A stretch of DNA of 64,000 nt from positions 1-64,000 of the forward strand of contig NZ_QGDS01000017.1 of the NCBI RefSeq assembly GCF_003149105.1, in the 5' to 3' direction. The DNA comes from Faecalicatena contorta (GTDB lineage: Bacteria; Bacillota; Clostridia; Lachnospirales; Lachnospiraceae). The notes beneath the pieces were generated by a model. That model was not told the origin of the DNA and made no database searches. It worked only from the letters and a program-made list of their open reading frames with translations. Within the stretch, counting starts at the first letter, position 1, and each line of letters starts with the position of its first letter. Below are positions 1 to 9,000 of this stretch, piece after piece. Made by a program: the position numbers and the translations under genes.

Positions 1-300
1 TGCACTCATAAATGCTGCTTGGCAAGCCACCTTAGTAAATCAAACCTTTAAAGACTATTATGATTTAAAGATTTCTCAGGGGCGTCGCCATTACAATGCC
101 TTAGGTCATGTTGCTCATAAGCTTGTTCGCGTCATCCATAAAATGATGACTGATAATGTTGAGTTTAATTTAGCCTAGTCCTACCTATTAACTATATTTA
201 ATTTTCAAAGAGCATCTATATGATGCTTTATTTCCTATACACTTTTTTAGTTCAAAACTTTATTAAAAACTTTTTAATTTCCTATTGACTATTCATAGTT
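1..300 (+). mobile_element. Right end of an IS110-like insertion sequence
   Basis: The transposase tail is followed by about 130 bp of AT-rich non-coding DNA that differs from the neighbouring genes. It holds a small hairpin (GCATC-TATAT-GATGC near 214-228). IS110 elements usually lack clear terminal inverted repeats, so the outer boundary cannot be read; it is placed just before the stop codon of the next gene (310) as an estimate. In the IS1111 subgroup the guide RNA lies downstream of the transposase, so this stretch could be part of it, but that is speculation. Confidence 0.45.
2..178 (+). CDS. IS110-family transposase, C-terminal 58 residues (gene enters from outside the window)
   Basis: The reading frame is open from the first bases and ends at TAG 176-178. 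The peptide contains GRRHYNALGHVAHKLVRVIH, typical of the C-terminal end of IS110/IS116/IS902 transposases (Transposase_20 region). IS110 enzymes are RuvC-like (DEDD) recombinases guided by an element-encoded bridge RNA. Only the extreme C-terminus is present, so the catalytic residues and the guide RNA cannot be judged. The fragment lies downstream of, and convergent with, the Tad-like locus. Family assignment is fairly safe; the exact IS group is not. Confidence 0.8.
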   Translation, partial: ALINAAWQATLVNQTFKDYYDLKISQGRRHYNALGHVAHKLVRVIHKMMTDNVEFNLA

Positions 301-309
301 GGTCTCCTT

Positions 310-792
310 TTAGTCTACTACAAAGCAATACTCCTTTTCTGTTGTCTTTATACTGCCCTGATAGGAGTCTGCCGCCTGATATGTAATCCGATATTCCCCG
401 GGCAGTGCCGGGGTGAACTTTTCCGGCACTACTTCCTTCGTAATATCCTGCTGCCCCGGACCTGTCATTTTCACCACCGATACCTCCACATTTTCCCCCT
501 CCTGATTTTTTGCTTCTATGTAAAACACTTCTGAACCCAGCAGGTCATACTTCTGGCCCTTCTGTAGTTTTTTAACTGTCACTGACAATTCAGGAGGCTG
601 TCTGGATAAAATGGATTCCGCAAGCACAAAGGTATCTTCATGCCCCAGAGTACCGGAGGGGGGGACGTTTTTCAGCAGCCCCCGGAGGCTGTCCTCCCCC
701 TTCCCAAATAAAATTAAAATCATGCCACAGAGGGCAATTGTCAAAATTATGAGTTTTCCATATTCTCCGAGTATCGTTTTCAAAAATATCAC
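310..792 (-). CDS. Membrane-anchored protein with Ig-like C-terminal domain, last gene of the Tad-like locus
   Basis: This 160-residue protein has a short cytosolic start, one membrane segment (about residues 12-30) and an exported region. Its N-terminus (FLKTILGEYGKLIIL) resembles the FxEEYG start of the three small Flp-like peptides upstream. The C-terminal half ends with a pattern (LPGEYRITYQAADS) typical of bacterial Ig-like or cadherin-like beta-sandwich domains. I do not recognise a named family. It lies 8 bp after the preceding small gene and its start follows a GGAGGTGATAT ribosome site, so it is probably the last gene of the operon. A role as minor pilin, adhesin or TadE/TadG-like surface part is an inference from position and shape. 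The IS110 end lies directly behind it. Confidence 0.6.
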   Translation of the reverse strand: MIFLKTILGEYGKLIILTIALCGMILILFGKGEDSLRGLLKNVPPSGTLGHEDTFVLAESILSRQPPELSVTVKKLQKGQKYDLLGSEVFYIEAKNQEGENVEVSVVKMTGPGQQDITKEVVPEKFTPALPGEYRITYQAADSYQGSIKTTEKEYCFVVD

Positions 793-800
793 CTCCTGAA

Positions 801-956
801 TCAGACACAGACCGCTCCTATCCCTTCAAGAAAGCTTTGAATCAAACATGCAATACCGCCGCCTGTCCCCAGTAGTTCCGACAAAGCTCTCAAAAGTACA
901 AGACCCAAAAAACATGCTGCGATTATACCTCCATACTCTTCCATAAATTCTTTCAT
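801..956 (-). CDS. Small Flp-like membrane peptide, 51 residues
   Basis: The start is set at ATG 956, which follows AAGGAG at a good distance; an upstream in-frame start at 995 would add an unconvincing basic stretch. The peptide begins MKEFMEEYGGIIAACFLGLV, one hydrophobic helix directly after an E-E-Y-G motif, with a second weakly hydrophobic stretch at the end. Flp pilins carry the same EYG-plus-helix core after a cleaved leader; here there is almost nothing before the motif. It is one of three similar peptides in this locus (see 999-1112 and 3722-3886). A pilin or assembly-platform accessory role is inferred. Confidence 0.65.
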   Translation of the reverse strand: MKEFMEEYGGIIAACFLGLVLLRALSELLGTGGGIACLIQSFLEGIGAVCV

Positions 957-998
957 CCGCGCCGCTCCTTGTCCTAATTTCCTACTCCTTTTCACCCT

Positions 999-1112
999 CT
1001 AAGATGCTGCTCCGCAAATCATTCTCAAAATATCCCACAGGCCTGACATTATCCCAAACCCCATTATGGAAATGGCAATAATCCCGCCATATTCTTCCAA
1101 AAACTCTTTCAT
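999..1112 (-). CDS. Very small Flp-like membrane peptide, 37 residues
   Basis: ATG 1112 is preceded by AGAGGAGGAAATCTG, a strong ribosome site, and the frame runs to TAG at 999-1001. The peptide starts MKEFLEEYGGIIAISIMGFG and ends ILRMICGAAS: one membrane helix and a short tail. The first ten residues are nearly the same as in the next gene (801-956), so the two probably arose by duplication. It lies 14 bp after the fused TadB/TadC gene. It is short enough to be missed by automatic gene calling. Function is inferred only from its likeness to the other Flp-like peptides. Confidence 0.6.
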   Translation of the reverse strand: MKEFLEEYGGIIAISIMGFGIMSGLWDILRMICGAAS

Positions 1113-1126
1113 CAGATTTCCTCCTC

Positions 1127-2629
1127 TCATGACACATTTTTAACTGCCGACAAAATATAAACCATGACCAGTGCCAGGTCTGCCAGCATTTTCATGACTC
1201 CGGTAACCATCGGCAGCAGAACCAGAAAGCTGACTCCTGCCAGGTAATCCTCTGCCTTGAGACGCTCGGCCTTATCCGTCATAACTGCACTGCGCTCCAC
1301 CAAAGGCCCAATCTGACCGCTGATATCAGAAGCCCCAAATTCCGCCATTGAATATAAAACTTTCATAGAAGAGGTAATGTCGGGAAGCGGTATTCTCTTC
1401 ATAAAGTACAGATAGGGCCGTACTGAGTCCGGTCTGTGTTCTATCCGTTCCAGCAGACTGCTCAGTTCCTCCCGTAAAATTTCTGGTGCGTGTGCAATAG
1501 ATTTCCCAAGGGACACATGCACATTATCTGTCTGCAGATGTAAAGACATGCTCATCATCCATGCCGGAAACGCTTTTTCCACTTCTCTTGTTATACGTCT
1601 TAATGAAACCCGGTACCGCCGCTGGGGCTGTGTTATAAGCAGTATAGAAAAAAGAGCCAGCAGTCCTGCCCCGGTCAGGCTCCCCTTCCACCCCAGCAAC
1701 AGAATGGCTGGAAGAAGTAATCCTGCGAGGAGACACATCTTTCTTTTTTCTTTGTTTAAATCCCTATGCATAACGTAATCATACTGCCTTCTCACATCTT
1801 CATATTCCGCCTCATCTTCGCTCTGCATCAGACTTCTCGAAAGCTTTGCCTGTGCGGTATGCCATATAAGCAGGTTCAACAGTATTGTTACTGTAGTTAC
1901 AATCTGCGAAATGCTATGATCTGTAATTCCAAACTCTCCAGGCAGCATATACACCGTCATTCCACAAACCAGAAACGACAGAACAATTCCTATAGTAACT
2001 TTTACTTTTACATTTTTCTTTTCTCTCTGCAATTCATAGACCCTGTCAATCCAAAGTCTTCTATCTTTTAGGAGAATATCAGCTGCCAAAGTAAAATCTC
2101 CGCCGACCATCTCTGACTCTATCAAAAAATCATGGATTTTATAAAGTCTCGGACAGCCATATTCTTTTTCTATAAAGGAAAATGCTTCCCGGTAAAGGTC
2201 CGTCTCTGCCTCCCCGGTCTGAATATAAGATATGGCTTTCGAAACAGCATCATACAGTCTGCTCTCCCCCTCCTCAAACAACGCAAGAGTATCTTCCAAT
2301 GAGTTCAATATCTTTGCATGCCGTTTGAAGGAATACAGGACCTGTTCCATATATGCAGTAATATCTTCAAACCGCTTCGCTTCATAGAGATTACGGTATA
2401 CCTGTGCAAACATTCCCGGTACAAAACAAACCGTAACTCCGGAAATAACCAGTATAGACGGCATTCTCAGCCTGAAAATATAAGAAAGACATGCCACACA
2501 TCCATATAATCCCATGAAATATCCCATATACCTGCGCAAAGAAAAATGGTAGCCAAACCTATGTACTTCCCTGCGCAGATGTTCGGGATTTAAGTAACAC
2601 AGCCCTTCTTTCTTCCTTCTCTTTTTCAT
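1127..2629 (-). CDS. Fused TadB-TadC type pilus assembly membrane protein
   Basis: This 500-residue protein has two similar halves, each with a cytosolic helical domain followed by paired membrane segments (about 35-75 and 210-260; then about 310-345 and 460-495), as expected of type II secretion F (T2SSF) proteins. Tad systems normally use two separate proteins, TadB and TadC, as the inner-membrane platform for the ATPase; here they appear joined. I chose ATG 2629 because it follows GGAGGTAAGA, just 2 bp after the TAA of the ATPase gene; a GTG at 2641 is less likely. Sequence conservation to named families is weak, so the call rests on topology, the half-repeat and the adjacent ATPase. Confidence 0.7.
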   Translation of the reverse strand: MKKRRKKEGLCYLNPEHLRREVHRFGYHFSLRRYMGYFMGLYGCVACLSYIFRLRMPSILVISGVTVCFVPGMFAQVYRNLYEAKRFEDITAYMEQVLYSFKRHAKILNSLEDTLALFEEGESRLYDAVSKAISYIQTGEAETDLYREAFSFIEKEYGCPRLYKIHDFLIESEMVGGDFTLAADILLKDRRLWIDRVYELQREKKNVKVKVTIGIVLSFLVCGMTVYMLPGEFGITDHSISQIVTTVTILLNLLIWHTAQAKLSRSLMQSEDEAEYEDVRRQYDYVMHRDLNKEKRKMCLLAGLLLPAILLLGWKGSLTGAGLLALFSILLITQPQRRYRVSLRRITREVEKAFPAWMMSMSLHLQTDNVHVSLGKSIAHAPEILREELSSLLERIEHRPDSVRPYLYFMKRIPLPDITSSMKVLYSMAEFGASDISGQIGPLVERSAVMTDKAERLKAEDYLAGVSFLVLLPMVTGVMKMLADLALVMVYILSAVKNVS

Positions 2630-2631
2630 TC

Positions 2632-3699
2632 TTACCTCCACGCACCTGTGTCTATCCGCTTTTTATCTAATGATGGCACCTGTCCGCTGCCCAGACGGAA
2701 TTTTTTCTGTATGTTCTGTGGTATTTCCCTTGAAATGAATTTTCCGCCTTCTACCAGTAAATGTTTTACATTCTGTTCCTCTACACGGTCAAAGAGACAT
2801 ATCTGGTCAATAAATCTTACCACTTCCTTTTTTTCTGTTACCTTTTTGCGAAGCAGGACGCCTACATTCAGGAAACTATAAATATCATTTTCCAGCCTGG
2901 AGGCCGCATAGGCATCCTGCATCATATTCTGAATCCGGTCGGGTATCTTCCTTGTATCATCTGTGTGCAGTGTTGTAAGACCATGCAAACCTGTAGAGAA
3001 ACATTCCAGGAGATATTTCACCTCTACTGAACGGGCCTCCGAGAGAAGGACCCATTGGGGATTTTGTCTCAACGCAGTCTTTATGGCTTTTGTATAAGGA
3101 AAGAATTCTTCATCCACCTTCAGTTCCACACAATTTGCCCCAGGATTGATATCTTTATAATGTATTTCCAGATTATCCTCTATGGTCATAACCTTTTCTT
3201 CCTTAGGTATATACTGGGTCAGAAACTTCAAAAGCTCTGTCTTTCCTGCTCCGGGGCGCCCGCAGAATACTATGTTCAGCCTTGCCTCAATACAATGAAT
3301 CAAGAATTCCAGCACTTCCTCAGAACAATATTTCTCCTTCAGCATTTTTTCCGCCGTCAGTCTCATCACAGCCGGAGTCTTTCGTATAGATACGGCATAC
3401 CCCGTATTTGTGGCACTGGGATGTATAATGGAAATTCGGAGAATATCCGTCTCTGCCTCCAGCACGTTGTTATATTTATTAATCTGTTCACTGACCACAT
3501 TAGAAACCCGGATGCTGAACTGATTCACAAATTCTTTTGATAGTTTCACCGGAACTTTATAAATGCCCTGTTTCAAATGCTCAACCCACACATCCATTCC
3601 GTTAAAATTAATATCTGTAATATCCTCATCTAATACATAGGGCAGCAGCGGTCCAAAACTTTCCTCTTTTAAATTCCATGCTTCCCTGGAAACTCTCAT
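2632..3699 (-). CDS. tadA: CpaF/TadA-family pilus assembly ATPase
   Basis: This 355-residue protein is a type II/IV secretion ATPase that would power Flp pilus assembly at the inner face of the membrane. Visible features are an N-terminal domain (1-115), a Walker A motif GRPGAGKTELLK near residue 146, an Asp/Glu box (IEDNLEIHY), a Walker B-like WVLLSEARS with its acidic residue, and the TTLHTDD histidine box. It is shorter than typical CpaF proteins (about 450) and lacks the long N-terminal extension. The start at ATG 3699 follows AAAGGTGGGCTGCTC. The next gene, the fused TadB/TadC protein, begins 2 bp after its stop, so the two are translationally linked. Confidence 0.85.
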   Translation of the reverse strand: MRVSREAWNLKEESFGPLLPYVLDEDITDINFNGMDVWVEHLKQGIYKVPVKLSKEFVNQFSIRVSNVVSEQINKYNNVLEAETDILRISIIHPSATNTGYAVSIRKTPAVMRLTAEKMLKEKYCSEEVLEFLIHCIEARLNIVFCGRPGAGKTELLKFLTQYIPKEEKVMTIEDNLEIHYKDINPGANCVELKVDEEFFPYTKAIKTALRQNPQWVLLSEARSVEVKYLLECFSTGLHGLTTLHTDDTRKIPDRIQNMMQDAYAASRLENDIYSFLNVGVLLRKKVTEKKEVVRFIDQICLFDRVEEQNVKHLLVEGGKFISREIPQNIQKKFRLGSGQVPSLDKKRIDTGAWR

Positions 3700-3721
3700 G
3701 AGCAGCCCACCTTTCCGTACA

Positions 3722-3886
3722 TCATTGTATTGCCGCCGTTGTATTCAATGCCGTTGTCAATTTACCAACAGCATCTATAATACCTTCCTTAATGCTGTTT
3801 CCAAGAGGGGTTGCTGCCACAACAATAATCATAATGATAATTGCCGCTACAACAATTACACCATATTCCTCCATAAATGTCTTCAT
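3722..3886 (-). CDS. Flp-like pilin peptide without leader, 54 residues
   Basis: ATG 3886 is preceded by AGGAGGATTGTAT, and the frame ends at TGA 3722. The peptide starts MKTFMEEYGVIVVAAIIIMI, followed by a short polar tail (GKLTTALNTTAA). This fits the mature part of an Flp pilin: EYG, hydrophobic helix, small polar C-terminus. Normal Flp precursors have a positively charged leader cut by TadV; here only six residues precede the motif, so processing seems not to be needed or to be minimal. It is the first gene of the locus, 22 bp ahead of the ATPase, the usual place of the major pilin gene. Major pilin is the best inference. Confidence 0.7.
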   Translation of the reverse strand: MKTFMEEYGVIVVAAIIIMIIVVAATPLGNSIKEGIIDAVGKLTTALNTTAAIQ

Positions 3887-4030
3887 ATACAATCCTCCTA
3901 TGAAATATAAAATTATTGGTTATAAATGTACCGTTTATGAGTATCCTGACCTTTAATCAGACAATCAATAGCACCACCTCCTTACAGCACCACAAGCTCA
4001 CATGGCTTACTGCCTTTATGAAAATAAAGT

Positions 4031-4058
4031 GTAACTGTTCATGATTCTGAACAGATAC
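4031..4058. repeat. Minimal palindromic repeat (GTAACTGTTCA / TGAACAGATAC)
   Basis: The sequence is CTGTTCA-TGATTC-TGAACAG flanked by GTA and ATAC. A near-identical copy lies at 36297-36324, and the same ends bound the larger element at 27754-27887. It looks like an internally deleted form of that element. There is no T tract, so it is unlikely to be a simple terminator. Confidence 0.7.
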
Positions 4059-4349
4059 AATAAATTTGGAAAAAGCCGGGGATTTCCCGAAAAAATTTAC
4101 AGAATGATGCGAAATGCATCCTAATAGAATTTTATACCTTATATGGCTAAAACTGCATTAAAATAAAATCCACTGCCATATTCAAATATTTACTTAAAAA
4201 CAGGAAAAATAATGAATTACGAAATATGAAACCTTAAAGATAAATTCCAGATACAAGATATACACAAAGATGTGTTGTTATTAGATTACTCTCACCGTCC
4301 TCAAAAGTCAATAGCCAATTAAATAAAAAATCCTGACCCTGGTGAAATA

Positions 4350-4493
4350 GTTACTGTTCACAGGCAAGCCTGTAAACAGTAAAGCCGCCTGCCCATTTAG
4401 AATCACCTACGGCGAGGGGCAGGCTCATTGACTGCTTTACGTTGTCGCTCCCAGCCTATCAGAGTGGTGATAGGCTAGGGTATGAACAGTGGT
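4350..4493. repeat. Structured intergenic element with inverted ends (about 144 bp)
   Basis: It begins GTTACTGTTCA and ends TGAACAGT. Inside are three hairpins: ACAGGC/GCCTGT nested in TTACTGTT/AAACAGTAA, GCCTGCCC/GGGCAGGC, and AGCCTATCA/TGATAGGCT. The middle hairpin shares CCCATTTA and ACGGCGAGG-GC-GG blocks with the element at 23710-23856. The size, inverted ends and intergenic sites suggest a MITE-like element. Confidence 0.65.
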
Positions 4494-4558
4494 AAAATAT
4501 GCCATATTTCAACCCAGGTCAGGTATTTTCTGAATTACTTCTTTGGATGTTTGCACAT

Positions 4559-6058
4559 TTACTGAACGGATAAATTCGTATATCCCATCAGGCTCAAATC
4601 TATCTGCTGTGCAGCCTCACGGCCTTCCCGTATTGCCCACACAACCAATGACTGTCCCCTGTGCATATCTCCGGCTGCAAATATATTTTTTATATTTGTC
4701 TCATATTCTCCCGGCACAGTTTTTACATTAGTCCTTTCATTAACTTCTACACCAAATGCTTTGGCAACATAACTTTCACTTCCCAGGAATCCCGCTGCTA
4801 TCAGAACCAGGTCCACATCCACACTATACTCACTTCCCGGAACCTCAGCCATCATCATTCTTCCTGTTTTCTCATCCTTTTTCGATTCCAGCTTCACCAG
4901 AGTTGCTTTGCAGACCGCTCCTTTTTTATTCTTAATAAATTCTTTCACAGTTGTCGTATACACCCGCGGATCTGCTCCAAAAACTGCGGCGGCTTCCTCC
5001 TGCCCGTAATCTGTCTTGCAGACTCTGGGCCATTCCGGCCAGGGATTATTCTCTGCCCTTTTATCTGGTGCTTTTGGCATCATTTCCAATTGAAGCACAG
5101 ATTTGGCCCCGTGACGCATAGAAGTTCCAACACAGTCATTACCTGTATCTCCTCCGCCAATTACCATCACCCTTTTTCCTTCTGCCGAAATATAACTGCC
5201 GTCCTTTAATTCCATCTGGTTTGCCCACAGCGCTTTTGTCGTTGACTTCAAGAAGTCTACCGCAAAGTAAATTCCTTCCGCTTCACGCCCCGGCACCTTA
5301 ATATCTCTTGGATTAGATGCTCCGCAGGCCAGGACCACCTTGTCATAGTCCTTTAGTATCTCCGCTGCCTTTATGTCTTTTCCCACATTACAATTGGTTC
5401 GGAAAATAATACCTTCTTCTTCCATAACTGCAATTTTACGGTCTATAATCTGTTTCTCCAGCTTCATATTTGGAATTCCGTAGCGGAGCAGTCCGCCTAC
5501 CTTATCTTCCCGCTCAAATACCGTCACCAGATGTCCCCGGCTGTTTAACTGATCGGCAACCGTAAGGCCGGCAGGGCCAGAGCCTATGACTGCCACTTTT
5601 TTCCCAGTCCTCACTTTAGGCGGGCAGGCACGTGCATAGCCTTTCTCATAGGCATTTTCTATGATGCTGTATTCATTTTCCTTTATAGACACCGGATCAT
5701 CATGGAGCCCGCAGGTACATGCCGTCTCACAAAGAGCGGGGCAGACACGACCTGTAAACTCCGGGAAATTATCTGTTTTTCTAAGGCGTGCATAGGCCTC
5801 TTCCCAGTTTCCGTTATAAATCAAATCATTCCACTCCGGCACCAGATTGTGCAGGGGACAGCCGCTTGCCATCCCGTTCAGCATCTGGCCTGACTGGCAG
5901 AAGGGCACTCCGCATGCCATACATCTTGCGCCCTGAATTTCCTGCTCCTCTTTGGAAAGAGGCACGTGGAATTCCTGGAAATGCCTGATTCTTTCTTTAG
6001 GTTCTTCTGCTGTTTTATTTTCTCTTTTATAGTCCATAAATCCTGTTGGTTTTCCCAC
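4559..6058 (-). CDS. gltD: Glutamate synthase, small (beta) subunit
   Basis: The 499-residue protein passes electrons from NADPH to the large subunit, which makes glutamate from glutamine and 2-oxoglutarate. The N-terminal iron-sulfur domain shows Cys46, Cys49 and Cys54 and further cysteines at about 106-116. The FAD site (GSGPAG, 159-164) and the NAD(P)H site (GGGDTG, 301-306) follow in the usual order, and the C-terminal FAD motif AAGDMHRGQSLVVWAI is intact. The start is GTG 6058, preceded by AGGAGGCGGTAACA. It follows gltB by 12 bp, so the pair is one operon. Confidence 0.96.
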   Translation of the reverse strand: MGKPTGFMDYKRENKTAEEPKERIRHFQEFHVPLSKEEQEIQGARCMACGVPFCQSGQMLNGMASGCPLHNLVPEWNDLIYNGNWEEAYARLRKTDNFPEFTGRVCPALCETACTCGLHDDPVSIKENEYSIIENAYEKGYARACPPKVRTGKKVAVIGSGPAGLTVADQLNSRGHLVTVFEREDKVGGLLRYGIPNMKLEKQIIDRKIAVMEEEGIIFRTNCNVGKDIKAAEILKDYDKVVLACGASNPRDIKVPGREAEGIYFAVDFLKSTTKALWANQMELKDGSYISAEGKRVMVIGGGDTGNDCVGTSMRHGAKSVLQLEMMPKAPDKRAENNPWPEWPRVCKTDYGQEEAAAVFGADPRVYTTTVKEFIKNKKGAVCKATLVKLESKKDEKTGRMMMAEVPGSEYSVDVDLVLIAAGFLGSESYVAKAFGVEVNERTNVKTVPGEYETNIKNIFAAGDMHRGQSLVVWAIREGREAAQQIDLSLMGYTNLSVQ

Positions 6059-6070
6059 TGTTACCGCCTC

Positions 6071-9000
6071 CTATCTTCCATTTTTTATTTGGTTAAATGC
6101 TTCAATCTTAGCCTGCTCACTGCTCAGGCCCTTTTCTTCCATCTGCAGGATTGCCGTCATCATGCGCTCATAATCCTCCGGTATGATTTTCTTGAACTTT
6201 GGAAGGTAATCTTTAAAATGATCCAAGACTTCTTTTCCGATTTCAGAGTTGGTGTATGCCACATGCTCTTTTATCATGTTTTTTAGTTCCTGTACGTCAT
6301 ACTTATCTGTCACATGCTTGATACTTACCATATCCTTATTCACCTTACGGTACAGCTCATTTTCCATATCCAAAACATATGCGATACCGCCGCTCATACC
6401 TGCTGCAAAGTTCTTTCCGGTCCGTCCCAGGATCACTACACGTCCTCCTGTCATATATTCACATCCGTGGTCTCCGACGCCTTCCACCACCGCATGAACA
6501 CCAGAGTTTCGCACACAGAATCTTTCACCTGCAACACCGCTGATAAATGCCTTTCCACTTGTGGCTCCATAAAAAGCCACATTTCCGATAATAATATTTT
6601 CGTGAGTCTTAAACTTAATTCCTTTTGGGGGACAAACTACCAGCTTACCGCCTGACAGTCCCTTTCCAAAATAATCATTGCTGTCACCAGTCAGTTCCAG
6701 CGTCAGCCCACTTGGAATGAACGCACCAAAACTTTGTCCGCCTGCCCCTTTACACTTCACAACATAGTTGTCTTCTGGCAATCCGTCCGGATACCTTCTT
6801 GTTATTTCAGACCCGAAGATGGTTCCAAATGTACGGTTCACATTAGACACATCCAGCTCAATACTTTTTCTCTGCCCCTTTTCCAGTGCAGGAAGAAAGT
6901 GTTTCATAAGAACCTTTTCATCCAGGGTTTTCTCCAGCTCAAAGTCATACGCTTTCTTTGGATTAAATATCACGCCCTTCTTTTCTTTCGCATATGGATT
7001 GTATAGTATGCTATTTAAATCCAAGGTTTCTGCACGCTCTGACGTGGGGACATCTTTCACTCTTAGAAGATCCGTCCGGCCTACAAGCTCATCTATAGTC
7101 CTTACTCCTAAGCTTGCCATATGCTCCCTCAGTTCTTCGGCAATAAAGTGCATAAAATTCACCACATATTCCGGTTTTCCTGCAAAACGTTTTCTCAGCT
7201 CAGGATTCTGGGTAGCTACTCCTGCCGGGCAGGTATCCAGGTTACAAACCCGCATCATCACACAGCCCATTGTTACCAGCGGTGCTGTGGCAAACCCAAA
7301 TTCTTCTGCTCCCAGCATCGCGGCGATTGCCACATCTCTTCCGCTCATCAGCTTTCCGTCTGTCTCAACACGCACCCTGTCCCGCAGCCCGTTTTGAATT
7401 AATGTCTGATGTGTCTCAGCAAGACCTAATTCCCATGGCAGACCTGCATTATGTATGGAGCTTCTCGGCGCCGCACCAGTTCCGCCATCATATCCGGAAA
7501 TTAAGATCAAACCAGCCCCTGCCTTGGCAACCCCGGCTGCTACAGTTCCAACTCCTGCCTCCGATACCAGTTTTACAGAAATCCGGGCATTCTTATTTGC
7601 ATTTTTACAGTCATAAATGAGCTGAGCCAAGTCCTCAATCGAATAAATATCATGATGAGGCGGAGGAGAAATCAGGCTGACTCCTGGTGTAGAATGGCGG
7701 GTTTTCGCTATCCAGGGATATACTTTTCCGCCCGGCAGGTGTCCTCCTTCTCCCGGTTTTGCCCCCTGTGCCATTTTTATCTGAATTTCTCCTGCACTGA
7801 CAAGGTACCTGGATGTCACACCAAATCTTCCGGATGCCACCTGTTTGATTGCAGAACCACGATTTGTATCAAGACGGTCAATATCCTCCCCGCCTTCACC
7901 ACTGTTGGACTTTCCATGAAGCTGGTTCATCGCAATTGCCAGGGTCTCATGTGCTTCCTTGGAAATTGATCCATAAGACATGGCACCTGTTTTAAATCTT
8001 GCAACGATGGAATCCACACTTTCTACTTGCTCCAGCGGGACACCTTTTTTCGGATAATTAAATTCCAGCTGCCCTCTCAGGTTGATTCTTTCACCTTCTT
8101 CATCCACCATTCTTGTATACTCTTTAAACATATTGTAGTCCCCGCGTTTTGTGGACTGCTGCAGCATGTGTATTGTCCGTGGATTATAAAGGTGTTCTTC
8201 GCCGCCGCTTTTTGATTTATGTCTACCTACGCTGTCCAGAGTCATATCCACTTCCAGGCCCAGGGGATCAAATGCCTCTGAATGAAATGCTGTATAGTCT
8301 CTGGCAATTTCTTCAATACCAATGCCGCCTACACGGCTGACAGTATCTGTAAAGTATTTTTTAATAAATTCTTCCTTCAGCCCAATTGCCTCGAATATCT
8401 TTGCTCCCTGGTAAGACTGGATTGTAGAAATCCCCATCTTAGAAGCCACTTTTATAATCCCATGAATAACCGCAGAGTTATAATCGTTTACCGCCGCATA
8501 ATAATCCTTATGCAGCATATTCGTGTCAATGAGCTGCCGGATGGATTCATGAGCCAGGTATGGATTGATCGCACATGCTCCGTATCCAAGCAGGGTTGCA
8601 AACTGATGAACCTCTCTTGGCTCTCCGGATTCCAGAATCATAGCTACAAATGTTCTCTTCTTCGTACGTACCAAATGCTGCTGCAGACCGGATACTGCCA
8701 GCAGTGACGGGATTGCAACGTGGTATTCATCCACGCCTCTGTCAGACAAAATCAATATATTCGCGCCTTCCCGGATTACCCTGTCTACCTCGATAAACAG
8801 ATAATCCAGAGCCTTTTCCAGACTGGTGTTTCTATAATACACAATTGGAATTTCCGCTACCTTGAATCCCTCCACTTTCATGTTCTTAATTTTCAGAAGG
8901 TCTGTGTTTGTCAGGATCGGATTGTTTACCTGCATCATTTTACAGTTTTCTGCCCTCTTTTCTAAAAGGTTTCCATCTCTTCCGATGTATATCGAGGTAG

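Larger units (their letters stand above)
3887..4558. other. Intergenic region of 672 bp with two repeat elements
   Basis: No convincing gene is seen here. The stretch separates the first gene of the Tad-like locus from the end of gltD. It is AT-rich near the pilin gene, where the operon promoter must lie, and contains a 28-bp hairpin repeat (4031-4058) and a structured 144-bp repeat (4350-4493) described separately. Confidence 0.7.

Noticed and set aside
801-995. Longer 64-residue form of the small peptide
   Set aside because: The extra 13 residues are basic and without a good ribosome site, while ATG 956 has AAGGAG at the right distance.
310-3886. ComG-type competence pseudopilus
   Set aside because: The ATPase is of CpaF type, no comGC-like prepilin with a G/FTLIE motif is present, and the small peptides have the Flp EYG core.
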